The notes under the pieces are model-generated. The model saw only the letters and a program-made list of their open reading frames with translations, was not told the origin of the DNA and did not search any database. Both the position numbers and the translations under genes were made by a program. Positions 21,017-26,246 of a stretch of 26,246 bases of DNA are shown here, one piece after another. This stretch comes from Iamia sp035765045 (GTDB lineage Bacteria; Actinomycetota; Acidimicrobiia; Acidimicrobiales; Iamiaceae), in assembly GCA_035765045.1 (NCBI GenBank), contig DASTYI010000045.1, forward strand, positions 1-26,246, read 5' to 3'. The first letter of the stretch is position 1. Every line of letters starts with the position of its first letter.

Positions 21017-23092
21017 GAAGCGGGCCTGGGCCCGGCTCAGGTACTCGGGCGAGGCGGCCAGGTGGACGGCCAGGGCGAGGTCGCCCTCCCGCGTGATGCG
21101 GCCCGCCCAGTACTCGATCCCGCCGCTGTCGCCGGGCCGGTCGAGGAGCTGCCAGTACAGGGCGTCGACCCGCTCCCGCCGCGACTCCAGCGACTGGAAC
21201 AGCTCCATCGCCACCCGGGTGCGGCCCCGCTGGCCGACCCGCGCCGTCCACCACGTCACGTCGGCCGGGCTCGGAGGCCGGTCGAAGAAGACGTCGTAGA
21301 GGTCGGTGATCCAGGCCTCGTTGCTCCCGCCGGCCCGGACGAAGTACTCCCGGCTGGCGTAGAACGAGCCGGCCACCTCGGCCACCGACCTGCGGCCGCT
21401 GCGGAGCTCGTCGACCCAGTAGGCGATGCCGGCGGCGTCGCCGGGCCGGCCCAGGGTGTCGGCGTAGAAGCGGCGGACCAGCACCGAGACGTACTCGGGC
21501 GTGCGGGCCAGCTCGCGGACCAGCGAGCCCCGGGTGAGGGTGCCGGCGTCGATGGCGCTCGACCGCTGGCCCAGCTCCGAGGGGGTGGGCGCCCGGTCGA
21601 GGAAGTCCTCGTAGGCGGCCCGCACGAACCGCTGGCTGGGCGTCTCGCTGGCCCGGCGGACGAGGTTGACCCGGCGGGTGGTGTAGGCCACGTCGTAGCT
21701 GGCCGGGCCCCGGAGGGTCAGCTGGTCGAAGGTGCCGGTGCGGGTGGCGCCCTCGACCAGGCGGACGGTCTCGCCCACGGCCGGGGCCGTCCCGGTGTCG
21801 ACGATCAGCCGGCCGTCGACGGTGACATCGCCGTCGGCCAGCAGGCGCTCGGTGGTGCTGGCCCCGGCGACGGCGACCTCCACCGTGCTGCTCGGGTCGA
21901 GGAGGACGTCGCCGCCGGCCCGGATGCGTCCGAGGCCGAGATCGAGGAAGCCCTCGTTCTCGACGTCGCCGTACACGTCGAGCACGCCGTCCTCGGTCGC
22001 CACCGCGCCCCGGTTGACCAGGTCGGCGGCGACGAGGGCGGCGCCGCCGTCGGGATCGAAGCGCACGAGCTCGCCCTCGTTGACCAGGGTGGTGCCCGGC
22101 GCCGCACCGGCGACGACGGCGTCGAAGTCGGCGTCGGGCTGGAGGGCGAGGTAGCCGCCGTTGGTCCAGGCGTCCTCGAAGAGGAGGGCCCCGTCGCTCT
22201 CCGCGCTGGGCTGGACCGCGATCGACTGCTCGGGGTGGCTGTCGCCCTCGACGAACACGTAGCCCATGGCGGTGACGTCGATCGGGCTGTCGGCCTCGAT
22301 GACCAGGCCGACGGCACCGTGCTCGGAGGCGTCGAGGTTGAACGGCGGGGCGCCGGCGGCGCGGTTCGTGTCGCCCTCGCCGACCAGGAGCTCGCCGTAG
22401 ACGGCGACGACCCAGTCGCCCCGGACCTCGCCGCCCTTGGTCCACATCGTGTCCCGGACGTGGAGCACGTGGTCGACCTGGAGGAGGCCCTCGCCGTCGT
22501 TGGTGAGGTCGCCCTCGACGTAGAGGGGCTGGGTCAGGTGGACCGTGCCGGTGTTGACCACGTCGGCCCAGATCTGGTGGACCTCGGACGAGCCGGCGGC
22601 CTGGCGGATCGTCCCGGCGTTGACGATGCCGGCACATCCGCACGAGCCCAGCGAGACGCCGGCGGTGGCGCTCTCGCCCAGCTCGATCACGCCCCGGGTC
22701 GAGACCTCGATGCCCTCGTCGGCGTAGAGCGAGTCGACCTCGTCGGTGTTCACGCCGCGGGCGACCACCAGCGTCTGGGTGGTGGTCGCGTCGGTGCCGC
22801 CGACGCGGAGCGAGGCGACCTCGACCGGGTCACCCGGGTCGGCCAGGGTCACCGTGTAGGTGCCGGGCGTGGTGATGCAGACGTGGTCGTCCGGCGTCGG
22901 GACGGTGCCGCCCGACCAGCTGGCGGCGGTGTCCCACGACCCGCCGGCGGTGTCGGTCCAGGTCGTGGTGCACGTGGGCAGGTCGGCCGCGGCCGGTGCG
23001 GCCGTCGCCCCCACGATCCCCAGCGGGGCGACCAGCGCCACCGCCACCCCGAGCGCGCTGCGCCGCACGACCGTCGAGAACCTCGTCGTCAT
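21011..23092 (-). CDS. Secreted protein with beta-solenoid-like repeats and C-terminal DUF4214 repeats
   Basis: 693 residues. A signal peptide is clear: MTTRFSTVVRRSALG, a hydrophobic core, and a likely cut after APAAA (about residue 37). The mature protein opens with GSWDTAASWSGGTVPTPDDH, a pattern seen at the start of right-handed beta-solenoid surface proteins, and continues with many short G-, V- and N-rich beta repeats to about 470. The last 214 residues hold four DUF4214-type repeats (YEDFLDRAPTPSEL; FYADTLGRPGDAAGIAYW; YDVFFDRPPSPADVTWW; YWQLLDRPGDSGGIEYW). DUF4214 repeats occur in large exported and surface-layer-like proteins, so a cell-surface or adhesin role is likely. The ATG at 23092 is preferred over one nine codons upstream because AAAGGGCAGGGG precedes it. 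The region upstream holds promoter-like and hairpin structures. Confidence 0.85.
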   Translation of the reverse strand: MTTRFSTVVRRSALGVAVALVAPLGIVGATAAPAAADLPTCTTTWTDTAGGSWDTAASWSGGTVPTPDDHVCITTPGTYTVTLADPGDPVEVASLRVGGTDATTTQTLVVARGVNTDEVDSLYADEGIEVSTRGVIELGESATAGVSLGSCGCAGIVNAGTIRQAAGSSEVHQIWADVVNTGTVHLTQPLYVEGDLTNDGEGLLQVDHVLHVRDTMWTKGGEVRGDWVVAVYGELLVGEGDTNRAAGAPPFNLDASEHGAVGLVIEADSPIDVTAMGYVFVEGDSHPEQSIAVQPSAESDGALLFEDAWTNGGYLALQPDADFDAVVAGAAPGTTLVNEGELVRFDPDGGAALVAADLVNRGAVATEDGVLDVYGDVENEGFLDLGLGRIRAGGDVLLDPSSTVEVAVAGASTTERLLADGDVTVDGRLIVDTGTAPAVGETVRLVEGATRTGTFDQLTLRGPASYDVAYTTRRVNLVRRASETPSQRFVRAAYEDFLDRAPTPSELGQRSSAIDAGTLTRGSLVRELARTPEYVSVLVRRFYADTLGRPGDAAGIAYWVDELRSGRRSVAEVAGSFYASREYFVRAGGSNEAWITDLYDVFFDRPPSPADVTWWTARVGQRGRTRVAMELFQSLESRRERVDALYWQLLDRPGDSGGIEYWAGRITREGDLALAVHLAASPEYLSRAQARFP

Positions 23093-23112
23093 CCCCTGCC
23101 CTTTCGATCCCA

Positions 23113-23128
23113 CACCCACGAACGGGTG
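23113..23128 (-). repeat. Small hairpin in the leader of the DUF4214 gene
   Basis: CACCC (23113-23117) and GGGTG (23124-23128) enclose six bases, about 20 bases before the start codon and just downstream of the proximal -10-like hexamer. Confidence 0.3.
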
Positions 23129-23129
23129 A

Positions 23130-23135
23130 ACCGTA
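23130..23135 (-). promoter_or_regulatory. Proximal -10-like hexamer of the DUF4214 gene
   Basis: TACGGT on the minus strand, 37 bases before the ATG. It would give a leader of about 30 nt that contains the Shine-Dalgarno sequence. Confidence 0.35.
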
Positions 23136-23162
23136 ACCGCAGACGATCACCGGGGCGCGCCC

Positions 23163-23233
23163 GGCAGGTGCCGCCCCATCCGCCCCCAGCGGTCGGGTCG
23201 ACACCTGCCATGAGGCTCGAGGGGGATCGAGCC
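23163..23233 (-). other. Possible structured leader upstream of the DUF4214 gene
   Basis: In the minus-strand sense, an exact 7-bp hairpin (23227-23233 with 23214-23220, 6-base loop) is followed by a domain of about 47 nt closed by 8 bp (CACCTGCC 23202-23209 with GGCAGGTG 23163-23170). I could not match it to c-di-AMP, c-di-GMP or cobalamin riboswitch consensus sequences. Confidence 0.35.
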
Positions 23234-23247
23234 ACGGGCGGGTCCCG

Positions 23248-23280
23248 ACGCTACGGACCCCCCGCTAACCACCCGCTAAC
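23248..23280 (-). promoter_or_regulatory. Distal promoter with two 11-bp-spaced direct repeats
   Basis: On the minus strand GTTAGCGGG occurs twice (23280-23272 and 23269-23261), one helical turn apart. After seven bases comes TAGCGT (23253-23248), a good -10 by the standard of this window. Direct repeats in place of a -35 resemble OmpR/PhoB-class activator sites. Confidence 0.45.
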
Positions 23281-23286
23281 GGGCGA

Positions 23287-24546
23287 TCAGGCCCACGAGC
23301 CCTGGCCGTGGGTGGTCCGGCCTCCCCAGCTGCCCGCCCACGTCCTGGTGGTGAGCAGGCCCGAGGCGGTCACCGCCGCCCACGTGATGCCCCGTTCGGG
23401 GCGGGCGGTGATCGAGGGCGGTGTGGTGGTCGAGTAGCCGGTGCCGTGGCCGGTCCAGCTGTTCCAGCCGGAGCCGATGGTGGCGCGTTGGGTGTAGAGG
23501 CTGCCGTTGCGCTTGGTGGCGATGAGCCAGAGGTCGTTGCCGCTGTTGGTGATGCTGGTGGTGGCCCAGTCGGGGTTGGGGGAGTGGGTGCGGCGGGTCT
23601 GCCAGGTGCCGGTCCAGGAGCGGCTGTAGATGCGGCCGCTGGCGCCGATGGCGGCGAAGGTGATGCCGCGATCGGGGCGGGCGGTGATCGCCGGCGGGCT
23701 CGACGTCGACCAACCCGTGCCGTGGCTCTGGAACGAGCCCCACCCGGTCCCGCCGACATCGGCCCGTCGGGTGTACAGCTGGCCGTTGGTCTTGACGCCG
23801 ATGAACCACAGGTCGCCGGCCTTGTCGGCGGTGATGGCGACCTGCGCCCAGCCGCCCGAGCCCATCTCGGTCCAGCTGCTGTCCCACCCCTCGCCGATCA
23901 CGCCCCGCCGGATGTGGGCGGTCCCGGCCCGCTTGCGTCCCAGCAGCCGCAGGTTCCCCTCCCCGTCCACCGTGATCCGCCCCGCCCCACCCCGCCCCGC
24001 GGTTCGCACGTCGGCGAAGTGGATGAAGTTCGATGGCCATCCGGCCGAGTTGCGAGGGATCCGCTGGCGGGTGGTCACGTTCCGCCCCCAGTTGTCGTCG
24101 CTGATGACGATGTGGCTGGTGGTGACCTGCTCGACGTAGGCGACGTGTCCCGAACTGCCGGCCCCGCCGACGTTGGCGTTCCACTGGGCGATGGCCCCGA
24201 CGGCGGGCTTCTGGTCGACGACGAAGCCGGCGGCACGAGCGTTGCTCGCCCACGCCGATGCGTCGCCGAGGTTGCGGCCTGGGTGGCGGGACCCGTTCTT
24301 GGCTGCCCGGAAGGCGGCATACGCCGTGCAGTTGTGCTTTCGACCGGCGGCGTCGGTGGAGGATGAGCCGTGGTATCCCCAAGGATCGACGCCCGCGTAC
24401 CCACCCCCGGTGCAGGAGTAGGTCGATGTCGGTCCACAGAGGTACGTGGCACCGGTGACGGCTGCGCCGGGGTCGGCGAGTGCGGCGCCGATGAGGGCGG
24501 TGCTGGCCAGTGTGAGCGCGAGGAGCGCTCGGGTGATGTGCGTCAT
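23287..24546 (-). CDS. Secreted CHAP-domain peptidoglycan hydrolase with C-terminal propeller-like repeats
   Basis: 419 residues. A signal peptide (MTHITRALLALTLASTALIG, cleaved near ALA at about 24) precedes a CHAP amidase/endopeptidase domain (about 45-165) with the catalytic cysteine in HNCTAYAAF (C73), histidine in GHVAYVEQV (H134) and the acidic/amide residues in ISDDNWG (about 150-152). CHAP enzymes cut peptidoglycan peptides. From about 190 the chain consists of tectonin/lectin-like blades. A 93-residue unit repeats in tandem from DLWFIG (245) and DLWLIA (338), with SPPAITARPDRGITFAA matching TPPSITARPERGITWAA. These probably form a carbohydrate-binding beta-propeller. The start is well supported by AGGAGGGAGGGG just upstream. 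Confidence 0.87.
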   Translation of the reverse strand: MTHITRALLALTLASTALIGAALADPGAAVTGATYLCGPTSTYSCTGGGYAGVDPWGYHGSSSTDAAGRKHNCTAYAAFRAAKNGSRHPGRNLGDASAWASNARAAGFVVDQKPAVGAIAQWNANVGGAGSSGHVAYVEQVTTSHIVISDDNWGRNVTTRQRIPRNSAGWPSNFIHFADVRTAGRGGAGRITVDGEGNLRLLGRKRAGTAHIRRGVIGEGWDSSWTEMGSGGWAQVAITADKAGDLWFIGVKTNGQLYTRRADVGGTGWGSFQSHGTGWSTSSPPAITARPDRGITFAAIGASGRIYSRSWTGTWQTRRTHSPNPDWATTSITNSGNDLWLIATKRNGSLYTQRATIGSGWNSWTGHGTGYSTTTPPSITARPERGITWAAVTASGLLTTRTWAGSWGGRTTHGQGSWA

Positions 24547-24558
24547 GTCCCCTCCCTC

Positions 24559-24582
24559 CTGCCGGTCGAGGGCGACCGGCAG
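24559..24582 (-). terminator. Hairpin after the methylmalonyl-CoA mutase gene
   Basis: CTGCCGGTC (24559-24567) and GACCGGCAG (24574-24582) form a perfect 9-bp stem with a 6-base loop. It starts 14 bases beyond the mutase stop, with no T-tract. It directly abuts the purine-rich Shine-Dalgarno of the CHAP gene, so it could also affect translation of that gene. Confidence 0.5.
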
Positions 24583-24596
24583 AGCGTGACGGGATC

Positions 24597-26246
24597 TTAA
24601 CGGGCGCGGAGGAGGGCGAGGACCTGGCGGGCGGCCTCGGGGATGTTGGTGCCGGGGCCGAAGGTGGCGGCCACGCCGGCCTGCTCGAGGAAGGGGTAGT
24701 CGCCGGGGGGGATGACGCCGCCGCAGACGACGAGGACGTCGTCGGCGCCCTCGGCCCGCAGGGCCTCGATCAGCTGGGGCACGAGGGTCTTGTGCCCGGC
24801 GGCCTGCGAGGAGACGCCGACGATGTGGACGTCGTTCTCGATGGCGTCGCGGGCGGCCTCGGCCGGGGTCTGGAACAGCGGGCCGACGTCGACGTCGAAG
24901 CCGAGGTCGGCGAAGGCGGTGGCGATCACCTTGGCCCCGCGGTCGTGGCCGTCCTGGCCCATATTGACGACGAGCATGCGGGGCCGGCGGCCCACCTCGG
25001 CGGCGAAGGCGTCGATGTCGGCCTGGACGGCCTCGAAGCCGGCGTCGCCCTCGTAGCCCTTGCCGTACACGCCCTCGAGGGTACGGACCTGGGCCGAGTG
25101 GCGGCCGAACACGGCCTCCATGGCGTCGCTCATCTCGCCGACGGTCGCTCGGGCCCGGGCCGCCTCGACGCACAGCGCCAGCAGGTTGCCGTCGCCCGCC
25201 GCGCCCTCCCGCAGGGCGGCCAGGGCAGCGTCGCACGCGGCCTGGTCGCGGGTGGCCCGGATCCGCTCCAGCTTGGCGACCTGCTGGGCCAGCACGGCCC
25301 GGTTGTCGATGTCGAGCACGTCGACCTGCTCGGGGTTCTCGACGACGTACTTGTTGACGCCGACGACGACCTCCTCGGCCCGGTCGATGCGGGCCTGGCG
25401 GCGGGCCGCCGACTCCTCGATCCGGAGCTTGGGCATGCCCGACTCGACCGCCTTGGTCATCCCGCCGAGCTCCTCGACCTCGGCCATCAGCTCGCGGGCC
25501 TTCTCGACCAGGTCGTTGGTCAGGGCCTCGACGTAGTAGCTGCCGCCGAGGGGATCGACGACGTGGGGGATGCCGGTCTCCTCCTGGATCACCAGCTGCG
25601 TGTTGCGGGCGATGCGGGCGCTGAAGTCGGTGGGCAGGCCGAGCGCCTCGTCGAAGGCGTTGGTGTGGAGGCTCTGGGTGCCGCCCATCACCGCGGCCAT
25701 GGCCTCGATCGTGGTGCGGATGACGTTGTTGTACGGGTCGAGGGCGGTGAGCGACACGCCCGAGGTCTGGCAGTGCGTCCGCAGCATCAGCGACTTCTCG
25801 TTCTTGGGCTCGAACTGGCTCATCACCTCGTGCCAGAGGATGCGGGCGGCCCGCAGCTTGGCGACCTCCATGAAGAAGTCCATGCCGATGGCGAAGAAGA
25901 AGCTGAGCCGGCCGGCGAAGCGGTCGACGTCGAGGCCCCGCCCGAGGGCGTAGCGGACGTACTCCAGGCCGTCGGAGATGGTGAAGGCCAGCTCCTGCTC
26001 GGCCGTCGCCCCCGCCTCCTGCATGTGGTAGCCGGAGATCGAGATCGAGTTGAACCGGGGCATGTGGTCCGACGTGTACTCGATGATGTCCGAGACGATC
26101 CGCATGCTCGGCTCGGGCGGGTAGATGTAGGTGTTCCGGACCATGAACTCCTTGAGGATGTCGTTCTGGATGGTCCCGGAGAGCTGGGCCTGGTCGACCC
26201 CCTGCTCCTCGCCGGCCACGATGAACGACGCCAGGCAGGGCAGCAC
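24597..26246 (-). CDS. Methylmalonyl-CoA mutase, catalytic (large) subunit, partial
   Basis: 549 codons, with the N-terminus beyond the right edge. The first codon in the window, GTG, is internal (conserved VLPCLASFIVAGEEQGV). The enzyme interconverts methylmalonyl-CoA and succinyl-CoA using adenosylcobalamin. Characteristic segments are FNSISISGYHMQEAGA (65-80 of the fragment), LRTHCQTSG (155-163), DPYNNVIRTTIEAMAA and GGTQSLHTNAFDEALGLPTD. In the C-terminal cobalamin domain these are GQDGHDRGAKVIA (cobalt-ligating His at 434), VGVSSQAAGHKTLVP and VVCGGVIPPGDY. Both the barrel part and the B12 domain lie in one chain, as in human and actinobacterial large subunits. A Val replaces the usual Trp after QTSG. 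Ethyl- or isobutyryl-CoA specificity cannot be excluded, because the N-terminal substrate residues are outside. Confidence 0.94.
   Translation of the reverse strand: MLPCLASFIVAGEEQGVDQAQLSGTIQNDILKEFMVRNTYIYPPEPSMRIVSDIIEYTSDHMPRFNSISISGYHMQEAGATAEQELAFTISDGLEYVRYALGRGLDVDRFAGRLSFFFAIGMDFFMEVAKLRAARILWHEVMSQFEPKNEKSLMLRTHCQTSGVSLTALDPYNNVIRTTIEAMAAVMGGTQSLHTNAFDEALGLPTDFSARIARNTQLVIQEETGIPHVVDPLGGSYYVEALTNDLVEKARELMAEVEELGGMTKAVESGMPKLRIEESAARRQARIDRAEEVVVGVNKYVVENPEQVDVLDIDNRAVLAQQVAKLERIRATRDQAACDAALAALREGAAGDGNLLALCVEAARARATVGEMSDAMEAVFGRHSAQVRTLEGVYGKGYEGDAGFEAVQADIDAFAAEVGRRPRMLVVNMGQDGHDRGAKVIATAFADLGFDVDVGPLFQTPAEAARDAIENDVHIVGVSSQAAGHKTLVPQLIEALRAEGADDVLVVCGGVIPPGDYPFLEQAGVAATFGPGTNIPEAARQVLALLRAR

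Noticed and set aside
23093..23260. c-di-AMP or c-di-GMP riboswitch in the DUF4214 leader
   Set aside because: Cell-wall hydrolase and surface genes of actinobacteria often have them, but the conserved core sequences are missing; it is reported only as an unassigned structured leader.
21062..23437. 791-codon plus-strand open frame opposite the DUF4214 gene
   Set aside because: The opposite strand encodes a signal peptide and DUF4214 repeats; this frame has repetitive V/D/G composition and no motif.
23287..23814. CRISPR-like or tandem DNA repeat array in the CHAP gene
   Set aside because: The repeated DNA is a coding duplication of propeller-like blades with a 93-codon period, not short repeats with unique spacers.
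1..26246. Mobile element, prophage or attachment site
   Set aside because: No transposase, integrase or phage gene and no flanking direct repeats were seen; the inverted repeats are short and intergenic.

Overview
The window is very GC-rich (strong G/C third-position bias, many GTG starts) and reads as chromosomal sequence from a high-GC actinobacterium. The gene families (MetH, PduO-type cobalamin adenosyltransferase, MeaB and methylmalonyl-CoA mutase, MoxR/DUF58/DUF4129/DUF4350 cluster, DUF4214 surface protein) and the many genes with a TAnnnT hexamer 6-8 nt before the start codon suggest a class such as Acidimicrobiia. That placement is an inference. I see no rRNA, tRNA, CRISPR array, prophage or insertion sequence. 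No stretch above about 300 bp lacks a gene. The longest gaps are 8917-9147 (a cluster of inverted repeats), 5747-5966 (four consecutive hairpins) and 23093-23286 (a promoter region with a possible structured leader).

Left part (1-8.9 kb), core metabolism. The minus-strand start of metH lies at the left edge. It is followed by a small two-helix membrane protein (minus), a divergent cis-prenyltransferase (uppS family) and a trans-polyprenyl diphosphate synthase, which together supply isoprenoid carriers or quinone tails. Next come a small membrane-anchored unknown protein (minus), a PduO-type ATP:cob(I)alamin adenosyltransferase, an M17 leucyl aminopeptidase, a conserved protein of unknown function (minus), a sirtuin and a rhodanese-ThiF/MoeB fusion.

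Middle part (9.1-16.8 kb), a membrane and AAA+ cluster. A lysylphosphatidylglycerol-synthase-type (flippase-like) membrane protein precedes a tightly packed run on the plus strand: a polytopic GDPD-type membrane-domain protein, DUF4129, DUF4350, MoxR ATPase and DUF58. Starts and stops overlap in most of these. A SpoIIM-family membrane protein converges on DUF58, and an RDD-family protein diverges from SpoIIM. Such sets recur in actinobacteria and probably form an envelope-associated MoxR chaperone system whose substrate is unknown.

Right part (16.8-26.2 kb), all minus strand. In transcription order: methylmalonyl-CoA mutase (N-terminus beyond the window), a secreted CHAP hydrolase with propeller-like repeats, a secreted DUF4214 protein, the mutase chaperone GTPase meaB, a GT-C-like polytopic membrane protein and a DPM1-like GT2 glycosyltransferase. 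The mutase and its chaperone are therefore separated by two cell-surface genes. MetH, the adenosyltransferase, MeaB and the mutase make B12 use a recurrent theme, but no cobalamin riboswitch was recognised.

The strongest non-coding signal is a repeated TA(G/C)nnT hexamer located 6-8 nt before the start codon of eleven genes, as expected for leaderless mRNAs. Other non-coding signals are several dispersed-repeat-like inverted repeats and, upstream of the DUF4214 gene, an 11-bp-period direct repeat next to a -10 hexamer.
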